From Cytobacillus suaedae (lineage in GTDB: Bacteria; Bacillota; Bacilli; Bacillales; Bacillaceae_L), in the NCBI GenBank assembly GCA_014960805.1, contig CP063163.1, positions 2,870,001 through 2,934,000 of the forward strand: a stretch of DNA of 64,000 nt, written 5' to 3'. Below the pieces are notes generated by a model, which was not told where the DNA came from, searched no databases, and saw only the letters and a list, made by a program, of their open reading frames with translations. A program made the position numbers and the translations under genes. This document shows positions 1 to 6,518 of this stretch, in pieces (within the stretch, counting starts at the first letter, position 1; the number at the start of each line of letters is the position of its first letter).

Positions 1-45
1 GGTCTCCCGTTGACGTGCTTCTCCCGCAGGAGTCTCGTGGATTCT
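1..45. repeat. Partial copy of the dispersed palindromic element
   Basis: The first bases contain the right-hand signature of the dispersed element seen complete elsewhere in the window: a GGTCTC word followed by CTCCCGCAGGAGTC. The left half would lie beyond the window edge, so whether this is a full copy cannot be seen. No gene is visible here. Confidence 0.55.
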
Positions 46-149
46 AGCGAATAACATTACTCTCAACATAGATATAACCACAATGGGAACAATTACAAAA
101 TACATTCTCATTATAAATATTGTTGCTTATCCAACATTTTATACTACAA

Positions 150-345
150 GTGGATTGTAGCGGAATGCACTTTACTCCTGCGGGAAGTGAGGGACATCCC
201 GCGAGACCCCGCAGGCAAAGCCGAGGAGGCTCGCATCACTCCCCGATGGGAATTCGCCCTTGAAAAAGCCGGCAGTTAGGCTTTTTCAAAATTCCCTGTT
301 GAAAGCAAGTGCCTTCAGCGGAAAGGAACGGACTAAATTACACTT
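150..345 (-). repeat. Dispersed palindromic element, copy with extra internal module
   Basis: Read on the minus strand this copy runs from GGCACTTGCTTTC through a GCGAGCCTCCTCGGC core and GGGGTCTCGC to CCCGCAGGAGTAAAGTGC. It matches the copies at 12.2, 33.6 and 53.9 kb. Like the 53.9 kb copy it carries an extra module of about 55 bp containing a perfect hairpin (GAAAAAGCC...GGCTTTTTC). It is non-coding, has inverted-repeat ends and encodes no transposase, so it looks MITE-like. Such elements are widespread between genes of Bacillaceae; the exact family name is not asserted. Confidence 0.85.
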
Positions 346-376
346 GAAACATAACCGACATTTTAAAAAAAGCAAA

Positions 377-404
377 TAAAAAAACCAGGTTCAATTTACC
401 TGGT
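377..404 (-). terminator. Rho-independent terminator
   Basis: On the minus strand ACCAGGT and ACCTGGT form a 7-bp stem followed by a run of T. The stop codon of the small membrane protein gene lies inside the stem. Confidence 0.8.
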
Positions 405-557
405 CGCATGAAGAGATGTATATTTGGTTTTATTTAAAGTAACTTGCGATGGATTAACTAGTGGCTTCTGTTCATGTCCTAAGCTTACTCTTCTTAAAAC
501 ATAGACCATAAGAAGTGAATACACAAGAATTGTACTAATAATAAACAATAGAAGCAT
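396..557 (-). CDS. Small single-span membrane protein (53 aa), unknown function
   Basis: The reading frame starts ATG at 557-555, preceded by an AAAGGTTGGTGA ribosome-binding stretch, and ends TAA at 398-396. The product has an uninterrupted hydrophobic N-terminal segment (about residues 2-20, LLLFIIST...), two arginines directly after it (residues 22-23) and a polar tail. This is the layout of a single-pass inner membrane peptide with a cytoplasmic C-terminus. It has its own terminator, into which the stop codon is built, so it is probably expressed as a separate unit upstream of the window edge. I recognise no family. Its existence rests on ORF integrity, ribosome-binding site, hydrophobic pattern and terminator. 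Confidence 0.6.
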   Translation of the reverse strand: MLLLFIISTILVYSLLMVYVLRRVSLGHEQKPLVNPSQVTLNKTKYTSLHATR

Positions 558-683
558 AGAAAGTCACCAACCTTTTTTTAATACAAGCTGATAGTGATAA
601 TTATTTTCACCTAGTCTCTATGCATTAGTCTACCATCAAAGATAATCATTTTCAATTAAATATTTCATATTTTTCGGTACATT

Positions 684-1250
684 TCATTCTGGTTCTGGGA
701 AGGTCTTAACTGGGACAAAGCGCTTTCGGTTCGTAAATTCCTTCTTATAAGTGGTTAACTCCATTAATGCTTTTTCCTCTGCTGGGATTCTAACAGATAG
801 AACGGCTATATTTAGCGCAGTAAAAACGATAGCCGTGATATAGCATTGGAATAAAAGTGGTATTGTTAAAATCTCCATACCCACTATAAAGTAATTCGGA
901 TGCCTTATGTATTTGTAGGGTCCTTTTGACACAATGTTTGCATTGGGGAGTATAATGATTTTCGTATTCCAATACTCTCCGAGAGACGTCAAAGCCCAAA
1001 TTCTAATAATCTGTGCACCGATAAAGAGTGGTAATAATATTGGCCAAAATGGTGACACACCCTTTATGCCAAGGTGAAATTCAACAAACAAGGAAATAAA
1101 GAAAAATACATGTACTGCAACAATATACTTATAGTGCTCGCTGCCTACTTCATATGCTCCACGATTTTTCATCATTGTTTCGTTCCGTTTTGCTATAAAA
1201 AGTTCAGTCACTCTCTGTAAAATCAAAAAAAGAAAAAGCAATAAAAACAT
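684..1250 (-). CDS. bpsB: Alkylpyrone O-methyltransferase, isoprenylcysteine methyltransferase family
   Basis: This 188-aa membrane protein belongs to the ICMT-like family (B. subtilis YpbQ/BpsB). Visible features are four to five hydrophobic helices and the conserved C-terminal region GPYKYIRHPNY (about residues 111-121) followed by EEKAL, which bind S-adenosylmethionine in this family. In B. subtilis BpsB methylates the triketide and tetraketide pyrones made by BpsA. The start ATG at 1250 follows a GGAGG that lies in the last codons of bpsA only 8 bases upstream, so the two genes are translationally coupled. No terminator is seen directly behind it; the next gene downstream has its own. Confidence 0.88.
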   Translation of the reverse strand: MFLLLFLFLILQRVTELFIAKRNETMMKNRGAYEVGSEHYKYIVAVHVFFFISLFVEFHLGIKGVSPFWPILLPLFIGAQIIRIWALTSLGEYWNTKIIILPNANIVSKGPYKYIRHPNYFIVGMEILTIPLLFQCYITAIVFTALNIAVLSVRIPAEEKALMELTTYKKEFTNRKRFVPVKTFPEPE

Positions 1251-1257
1251 TGTCTAT

Positions 1258-2349
1258 TTACCTCCAGTCTAAAAGTAATAGCTCAGAGCTAAATCCTGGA
1301 CCGAGAGCAGCCGCTAATCCATATCCACCCTTTTTCACACCCTGAGAAAGCATAAACTTTTTTAACACATACATGACGGTTGCAGAAGACATATTTCCAT
1401 ACTCCCTTAGTACCTCATTAGATATTTCTGTCATTTCGTCATCAATCCCTAATGCATTTTTATAAGCATCTAGAACTTTTTTACCTCCAGGATGTGCTAC
1501 AAAGTGATCGATATCCTTAACTTTAAGTTCATGCCCAGATAAAAATGTTGATACGTTTGGAGCTAACCAGGACTCTATGATTGAAGGAATATCCTTTGAA
1601 AATACAACATACAAACCTTCGTTCTTCACATCCCACCCCATTACATCTTCTGAATCTTTCATTAACGTTGATTGAGTATCCAGTATGTACGGGACCTTCT
1701 CTAATTTTGTTAGTTGCTTATGGTCCACAGTATCCCCGACAATACATGCACAAGCAATACCATCTGCAAAAAGCGAAGTTCCTATCAAGTTGCTTTTTGT
1801 TAAATCATTTCTTTGGAAGGTTAAGCTACATAATTCTATGGTAAGCACAAGTACTTTGGCATTTGGAAAAGCTTTACAATACTCAAATGCTCTCGATAAA
1901 CCCGCAGCTCCTCCCGCACAACCTAATCCCCAGATGGGAATTCTTTTTAAATGCTGTGAAAAAGGAAGCTTATTCATAATTCTTGCATCAATACTTGGGG
2001 TTGATATTCCCGTGCTTGATACAAAAAAGAGGGCATCTATTTCAGTATAATCGATTGAATTAGTTAGGAAGTCTTCGTTTTTTAAACACCGCTCAATTGC
2101 TTCCACCCCATGAGTTACAGCACTGTCTATATATGAATCATTCTTTTCTTGAAAACTGTGATCAACTTCAAACCAAGAGAGATTATTTACAAAGTTACGT
2201 TTTTTGATCTTACCGTTTTCAAATACTTGAAGAAGTCTATTTATATCTTTAAAGGAATCTTTGAATAGTTCATTTGCAAACTCTACTGTTAAATCTTGAG
2301 ACAATTCGAAACGTGGAATACTTTCCCCAACAGAGATTATCTTCGGCAT
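1258..2349 (-). CDS. bpsA: Type III polyketide synthase (alkylpyrone synthase)
   Basis: The 363-aa product is a chalcone-synthase-fold enzyme. The catalytic triad is visible as Cys144 in GLGCAGGAAG, His286 in VAHPGGKK and Asn319 in EYGNMSS. The family condenses long-chain acyl-CoA with malonyl-CoA extenders; B. subtilis BpsA makes alkylpyrones that BpsB methylates. The immediately following methyltransferase gene, 7 bp downstream, supports that assignment. Length equals the usual 360-370 residues and the active site is intact. An intrinsic terminator lies 75 bp upstream of the start, so a regulated leader is possible but not shown. Confidence 0.93.
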   Translation of the reverse strand: MPKIISVGESIPRFELSQDLTVEFANELFKDSFKDINRLLQVFENGKIKKRNFVNNLSWFEVDHSFQEKNDSYIDSAVTHGVEAIERCLKNEDFLTNSIDYTEIDALFFVSSTGISTPSIDARIMNKLPFSQHLKRIPIWGLGCAGGAAGLSRAFEYCKAFPNAKVLVLTIELCSLTFQRNDLTKSNLIGTSLFADGIACACIVGDTVDHKQLTKLEKVPYILDTQSTLMKDSEDVMGWDVKNEGLYVVFSKDIPSIIESWLAPNVSTFLSGHELKVKDIDHFVAHPGGKKVLDAYKNALGIDDEMTEISNEVLREYGNMSSATVMYVLKKFMLSQGVKKGGYGLAAALGPGFSSELLLLDWR

Positions 2350-2420
2350 ATTTCACCTCGAAATAATTTAGTACCGTTATGATTTCCATTCAATTCCTGT
2401 TCTATGTAATTACATTTGAA

Positions 2421-2461
2421 GACAAAAAAAAAGCCTTCCTAAATCTGGACTTAGGAAAGCT
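2421..2461 (-). terminator. Terminator-like hairpin upstream of bpsA
   Basis: On the minus strand an AGCTTTCCTAA / TTAGGAAGGCT stem is followed by nine T residues. It points into bpsA from upstream, but no minus-strand gene lies immediately before it. It could end a short RNA started near a TATAAT about 45 bp upstream, or act as an attenuator in the bpsA leader. Confidence 0.75.
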
Positions 2462-2618
2462 AACGTTTTAAAGGAGTTTATTGCTTTTGTTGCTGTGCAT
2501 TTTTATTATAAGGGATTATGTCCTTTGAATCATTAGCTAAAATATGTTAATTCCCAAGTGGTTTCATGCTAATTAAATGTCAAACTATGAGTACATACTA
2601 AGCTAGAGGTGATTTCTT

Positions 2619-3167
2619 GTGATAACAGCACAAAATGAAGGAACTTTGGAGTTTGTTACAAAAGACGGTATGAATGCTGTAATAAGACCAGTCACTGCAC
2701 TGGATGCGTCACAGTTAACTGAAAAGGTTAAGGATATTATTAAAGAGGGACTCATTCAAAAAGAAAAGCCCAGAACAGTAGATGAAGAATTAACGTATAT
2801 CCAAATGATGAAAGAAAAGAATAACATGTATATTTGTGTTGAAATAAATAAAGAGGTAATGGGTATTGCTCGCCTTGTACGAGGTGAAATAGACATGAAG
2901 AAACATGTTGCCCTCTTTAGAACATGGCTTACACCAAGTGCTCAGGGTAAAGGGATCGGTAAGGCAATCATGGAGTATACAAAAGAGTGGGCTGTTAAAA
3001 ATAACGTTGAGAAAATTTGTCTAACTGTATTTGCTAGGAATGAAATTGCATACAACCTCTATAAGAAATATGGGTTTGTACATGAAGGCACGCAAAAAAG
3101 ACAGGTCTACTTCAATGGGGAATACGATGATGAGATACATATGGCCTATTTTACAAACACTCAGTGA
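2619..3167 (+). CDS. GNAT-family N-acetyltransferase
   Basis: This 182-aa protein has the GNAT acetyl-CoA binding motif A (QGKGIGKAIM, about residues 109-118) followed by the typical motif B region with AYNLYKKYGFVHEGT near residues 147-161. The substrate cannot be predicted; proteins of this size acetylate small amines or protein N-termini. The GTG start is set by an AGAGGTGAT ribosome-binding site 6 bases upstream. The stop codon sits inside a strong terminator hairpin, so it is a single-gene transcript. It is separated from the CheX-like gene by its own terminator. Confidence 0.85.
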   Translation: MITAQNEGTLEFVTKDGMNAVIRPVTALDASQLTEKVKDIIKEGLIQKEKPRTVDEELTYIQMMKEKNNMYICVEINKEVMGIARLVRGEIDMKKHVALFRTWLTPSAQGKGIGKAIMEYTKEWAVKNNVEKICLTVFARNEIAYNLYKKYGFVHEGTQKRQVYFNGEYDDEIHMAYFTNTQ

Positions 3168-3184
3168 TCGCTGAGTGTTTTTTA
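3156..3184 (+). terminator. Rho-independent terminator of the acetyltransferase gene
   Basis: AACACTCAG and CTGAGTGTT pair around a TGATCG loop and are followed by TTTTTT. The TGA stop codon of the preceding gene forms the edge of the loop. Confidence 0.9.
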
Positions 3185-3289
3185 AATCTTAATCGTTATT
3201 ATTATAAAATTTCGATTTTTAAGGTAGATTTTTGTCGAAATGTGTTATTATATATAAAAAATGTTTTTCTACTCTGGAGGGGATGCATC

Positions 3290-3745
3290 TTGACGTTAAC
3301 TGCAAATGTAACAAATGTTCTCAACAGCACCATTGAAGCAGTAAAATCAGTTATACCTGCCTCACTACATATAGAAAGTCCAAGTTTGTTTACGGAACCT
3401 GTCGTTCAGTCATCTATTGGAGTTCTCATTGGAATGACTGGTGATATAAGAGGTCGATTGATCATTGAAGCTGAACAAAGTGTATTTAGTGGGATCGGTG
3501 AAATGATGTTTGGGATGCCAATAGAGGGTGAAATGCTTGATTCCTTTACTGGAGAACTAGGGAACATGATTGCAGGTAATCTTTCTACACATGTTTCCCA
3601 AAAAAATATTATCATGGATATTACTCCTCCAACTGTAATTGTTGGCCAAACAAAGATGTATGGCTTTGACAGGGCATTTAGGGTTCCTGTACAGTTTGAA
3701 GATAAAAAAGAGCTTCAAATCATCCTAATGTTAGACATTAAATAA
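3290..3745 (+). CDS. cheX: CheX/CheC-family chemotaxis phosphatase-like protein
   Basis: The 151-aa protein resembles CheX. Such proteins dephosphorylate CheY-P and carry the signature (D/S)xxxExxN, seen here as SFTGELGN near residues 83-90. Only one such motif is present, as in CheX, whereas CheC has two. The start is taken as TTG at 3290 because GGAGGGG lies 8-9 bases upstream; the open frame continues further upstream but without a ribosome-binding site and through the preceding terminator. No other chemotaxis gene is nearby, so the partner response regulator is unknown. Confidence 0.8.
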   Translation: MTLTANVTNVLNSTIEAVKSVIPASLHIESPSLFTEPVVQSSIGVLIGMTGDIRGRLIIEAEQSVFSGIGEMMFGMPIEGEMLDSFTGELGNMIAGNLSTHVSQKNIIMDITPPTVIVGQTKMYGFDRAFRVPVQFEDKKELQIILMLDIK

Positions 3746-3768
3746 GGAGGCACTTTAAAAGTGCCTCC
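3746..3768. terminator. Hairpin between convergent genes
   Basis: GGAGGCACTTT and AAAGTGCCTCC form a perfect 11-bp stem with almost no loop between the converging CheX-like gene and the minus-strand P-loop gene. The T tract is weak on both sides. Confidence 0.6.
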
Positions 3769-3774
3769 TACTAT

Positions 3775-4869
3775 CTACAATTTTGATATTTCCTTGATGA
3801 TTTCTTCTCTTTTTTTATCTACCGCGGTAAAATCCATTGCTTCTTTATAATAATCTTCTAGCTTATCGTGAAGTCGTTTTGCTTCACTTAAAAAATTCGT
3901 ACCTAAAGTCATCTTACTTTTATAATTGGTATTAAGCTCTCCAATTTCCTTCTCACAGCGAACCTCAATGTCTGTATCCATACATAGTTTAAACATATCA
4001 ACCACTACATCTGCATTTCGAAAAGGATCAACTACGTGTGGCGCTGTCCCATCTACAATAGAAACACCTAGTCTTGGTATAACAACCATATCTACACTAT
4101 TCGGGTCAAATGCACACTGGAAGTATTCAACCGACAATCCTTTGTCTTCTGCATATTTACCAATCTTCTTCATTAATGTGGATTTACCGCTTCCAGGTCT
4201 ACCTTTAATAATAAATCTCTTTTCAAGGTCCTCTGTTATATTATCTATAAAATTAACTGCGCCTTTTGGCGTCGCTGCACCAAAAAATCTTTTTCTCACA
4301 GTTGGATTCTTTTCCTCTTGAAAAGGTGAGCTAAAGATGTCTTCAATTAACCCATTAGTTACATGATCAGCTTTCTTAAAATCCATCGCTGATAAGTAAA
4401 TTTCTTCTCTTTCTAAATGGATTTTCTTCGCTTCAGCAAACACATTATAGGCTGCTGAGAAGTTTTCGGAAATATCATCAGTTAACTCAATTATTTCTTT
4501 TTTATTTTTTATTAATTGATGATCATTACGGTATTGACCTAAATCAATGACCTTTTCAATTACTCCTGGATACTTTGGTTCCACAACATGTGGAGCAGTC
4601 CCATCAACAAATCCAAGCTTCAACGAAGGAACAATCAAGCCATCAATGGAATGATTATCTGAGGAGCAATGTAAATACTCAAGACTATACCCTTTATCCA
4701 TTAGGAAAAGGCCAATTTTTCTCATGAATGTTGACTTCCCAGTACCTGGTCCACCCTTAAAAATATACAGTCTATCTAAGCCCTTTAGTGCTTCATCATA
4801 GAGAGAATAAAATCCCTGACTTGAATTAGAACCAGCATAATAATTTTTGATTTGTACCATAGTTAACAT
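3775..4869 (-). CDS. Tandem P-loop ATPase-like protein (PRK06851 type)
   Basis: The protein (364 aa from the chosen start) is an internal duplication. Each half starts with a Walker A motif (GGPGTGKST near residue 39 and GRPGSGKST near residue 230), followed about 45 residues later by the repeated phrase VDGTAPHVV(E/D)P. Each half ends with a charged helical segment containing EAKxLH and AMDF. This duplicated layout is conserved in Bacillaceae proteins with no assigned biochemical role that I know of. The start is placed at the ATG after AAGGAGGTAT; an alternative GTG 18 bases upstream would overlap that Shine-Dalgarno sequence. It is a single gene with a convergent neighbour. Confidence 0.75.
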   Translation of the reverse strand: MLTMVQIKNYYAGSNSSQGFYSLYDEALKGLDRLYIFKGGPGTGKSTFMRKIGLFLMDKGYSLEYLHCSSDNHSIDGLIVPSLKLGFVDGTAPHVVEPKYPGVIEKVIDLGQYRNDHQLIKNKKEIIELTDDISENFSAAYNVFAEAKKIHLEREEIYLSAMDFKKADHVTNGLIEDIFSSPFQEEKNPTVRKRFFGAATPKGAVNFIDNITEDLEKRFIIKGRPGSGKSTLMKKIGKYAEDKGLSVEYFQCAFDPNSVDMVVIPRLGVSIVDGTAPHVVDPFRNADVVVDMFKLCMDTDIEVRCEKEIGELNTNYKSKMTLGTNFLSEAKRLHDKLEDYYKEAMDFTAVDKKREEIIKEISKL

Positions 4870-4948
4870 ATACCTCCTTGTAAACACGTGCCTACATTAA
4901 GGTATGGTGCTGTTCATAAAAGTGTGATTAGAGAAATTGAACTAAACC

Positions 4949-5179
4949 TTAACTATCCTGCGAACTGTATAAAAGATGATCATAGCTGTTATTATGTATA
5001 CGGTTTAACTCATCAACCTTAAATATTAATAATTCATGGTCACCATCCATGGTTAAATGGTTATCCTTCATATAGCTATGCATTGCACTTCTTGCAATTT
5101 CTTCAGTAGTAAAGATACCAACTAAATTTGAGCTTTCTCCGCAATCACTACAACCTATATCGACAACGACAAAATACAA
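4949..5179 (-). CDS. Small acidic protein of unknown function (76 aa)
   Basis: The frame begins with TTG at 5179 behind AAGGGGGGA, a strong ribosome-binding site at good spacing. The product starts MYFVVVDIGCSDCGESS and has a CxxC pair at residues 10-13, then a predominantly polar sequence with a predicted beta-alpha-beta pattern. The two cysteines might bind metal or be redox active, but no other ligands are obvious. No family is recognised with confidence. It lies between the tandem P-loop gene and a zinc-ribbon-like microprotein, all on the minus strand. Confidence 0.65.
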   Translation of the reverse strand: MYFVVVDIGCSDCGESSNLVGIFTTEEIARSAMHSYMKDNHLTMDGDHELLIFKVDELNRIHNNSYDHLLYSSQDS

Positions 5180-5225
5180 ATGTATCCCCCCTTCTATATA
5201 CTAGAATAGTATAGCAAGATTACTT

Positions 5226-5254
5226 AAAAAGAAACGTACCCATTCGAGTACGTT
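5226..5254 (-). terminator. Rho-independent terminator of the zinc-ribbon microprotein gene
   Basis: On the minus strand AACGTACTCG...GGGTACGTT forms the stem and TTCTTTTT follows. The stem touches the stop codon of the small gene at 5253. Confidence 0.8.
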
Positions 5255-5396
5255 ATGTTTTTGAATTAGAATTTGTATTGTGAACATTTATTTCTATCAC
5301 TTTTACCTCGGCTGGACCACAGTGGAGACAACTTTTCTCATTCGCCTCAATAAAGGTTAAACAATTCGAACAATAATATTTTATCAAGTTTATCAC
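5253..5396 (-). CDS. Zinc-ribbon-like microprotein (47 aa)
   Basis: Start GTG at 5396-5394 is preceded by AGAAAGG in the correct spacing; stop TAA at 5255-5253. The product reads MINLIKYYCSNCLTFIEANE, then a second CLHC pair, then a polar tail. The two CxxC knuckles at residues 9-12 and 23-26 are 10 residues apart, as in short zinc ribbons that bind one zinc ion. No enzyme or DNA-binding domain accompanies the ribbon. Its own terminator follows directly. The target is unknown. It is short, so the call rests on the knuckles, ribosome-binding site and terminator. Confidence 0.65.
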   Translation of the reverse strand: MINLIKYYCSNCLTFIEANEKSCLHCGPAEVKVIEINVHNTNSNSKT

Positions 5397-5573
5397 CTTT
5401 CTTTCTTATAATATATGCAACATTGTGGTTAAAACGTTAAGCAAAGATTATCAATAAGCAAAATCAAAGATAGTACATAGCAAAAAATAAACTTATCGTT
5501 CTGTAGTTAAGTTTGAAACTTTCACCTATACGTGTTCGTCTAATTAGTATCCCTATCTTTTTTTATATAGAGT

Positions 5574-5606
5574 AAAGGCTCCTAGTTTTTTAACTAGGAG
5601 CCTTTT
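5574..5606. terminator. Strong bidirectional terminator
   Basis: AAAGGCTCCTAGTT and AACTAGGAGCCTTTT pair perfectly with T runs on both sides. It insulates the oxidase operon from the minus-strand small genes. The region 5397-5573 before it holds no recognisable gene, so a short unidentified transcript may end here. Confidence 0.85.
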
Positions 5607-5670
5607 CTTTGTTTTGGACGTTTCCCCGAATTCACTTGTCACATTATAGTCACAAATCCTCCTATTACAA

Positions 5671-5686
5671 TGTGATATATATCACT
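5671..5686. promoter_or_regulatory. Fnr/Rex-type palindromic operator
   Basis: TGTGATATATATCACT matches TGTGA-N6-TCACA, the Fnr/Crp-type operator of Bacillus, with one end base off; the Rex operator (TTGTGAA-N4-TTCACAA) is similar. It lies 140 bp before the first gene of the oxidase operon. Just upstream, on the minus strand, TGTGAC occurs twice 11 bp apart (5638-5655). A redox or oxygen-responsive control of the oxidase is therefore likely; which regulator binds is inference. Confidence 0.6.
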
Positions 5687-5825
5687 GATATTTCAATTTT
5701 CCCCTATTAAAATAGTGTATATAGAAGGAATGAACAATTTATGACATCCTTTAAAGCACCTATTTTTTCATTCATTTTTTTGTATTATGAAAGTGTAATC
5801 ATTGATAATTTTTTAAGGAGGTTGA

Positions 5826-5984
5826 ATGACTATGCCGAAAATTGAAACTGAAAAGAAAATTAAAGTGGAAGATAGTTCTTCCTTGAAGGGGACATTAGCT
5901 TCAGTATTTCTGCTAGGTTTTTTCCTAATAGTTACATGGGTGGGTGTTTACTTCCTATTTTTAGACCGCGTTCACAACTTATAA
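5826..5984 (+). CDS. Cytochrome c oxidase (ba3 type) subunit IIa
   Basis: The gene encodes a 52-aa protein with a polar N-terminus and a single transmembrane helix (about residues 20-43, TLASVFLLGFFLIVTWVGVY). This is the size and topology of the third, small subunit of ba3-type oxidases. AAGGAGG lies 4 bases before the first ATG (5826) and 10 before a second in-frame ATG (5832), so initiation may be at either. It leads the three-gene oxidase operon, with subunit II 60 bp downstream. The short helix is thought to fill the place of the second subunit II helix of A-type oxidases. Confidence 0.82.
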   Translation: MTMPKIETEKKIKVEDSSSLKGTLASVFLLGFFLIVTWVGVYFLFLDRVHNL

Positions 5985-6044
5985 TTTGGTATTTACTAGG
6001 AATCACCATTTATTACTCATGTTTTGGAAGGGGAGGAAAACAAA

Positions 6045-6518
6045 ATGCATATGCATAAATTTGAAAAAATATGGTTGACGTTTGGTATTGGAACTCTTTT
6101 AGTATTTTTAACAACCATTGGCGTTGGTGCTTTTTATATGGGTACCCAGCCTGCGAGCTGTCTAGTAACAATTGATCCTGAAAAAGTGCATGAAACAGCA
6201 CCATTCGATAATCCAGGATTAAAACATATCGAAGGAAATAAATATGAATTAAATATTGTAACTTCAGCATTTGCTTTTACACCAAACCAGATTCAGATTC
6301 CAAAAGGTGCTGAAGTAGTCATTAATGTAACAACAACAGATGTAGTTCATGGATTTCAAGTGGCAGGAACAAATATCAATATGATGGTTCACCCAGGATA
6401 TATTAATACGTACACTCAAAAGTTCGACAAAACAGGTGAATACCTAATTTTGTGTAATGAATATTGTGGAGCAGGTCACCACTTAATGAGTGCAAAAATT
6501 GAGGTGGTAGAGCAATGA
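6045..6518 (+). CDS. Cytochrome c oxidase (ba3 type) subunit II, CuA protein
   Basis: The 157-aa protein has one N-terminal membrane helix (about residues 12-33) and an external cupredoxin domain. The dinuclear CuA ligands are visible in CNEYCGAGHHLM near the C-terminus (Cys-x3-Cys-x3-His-x2-Met) together with the upstream His of VVHGF. It accepts electrons from cytochrome c and passes them to subunit I. A single helix instead of two is typical of B-type (ba3) oxidases. The start is the ATG 8 bases after GGGGAGG; a TTG 21 bases earlier overlaps that site and is rejected. It overlaps subunit I by ATGA. Confidence 0.93.
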   Translation: MHMHKFEKIWLTFGIGTLLVFLTTIGVGAFYMGTQPASCLVTIDPEKVHETAPFDNPGLKHIEGNKYELNIVTSAFAFTPNQIQIPKGAEVVINVTTTDVVHGFQVAGTNINMMVHPGYINTYTQKFDKTGEYLILCNEYCGAGHHLMSAKIEVVEQ

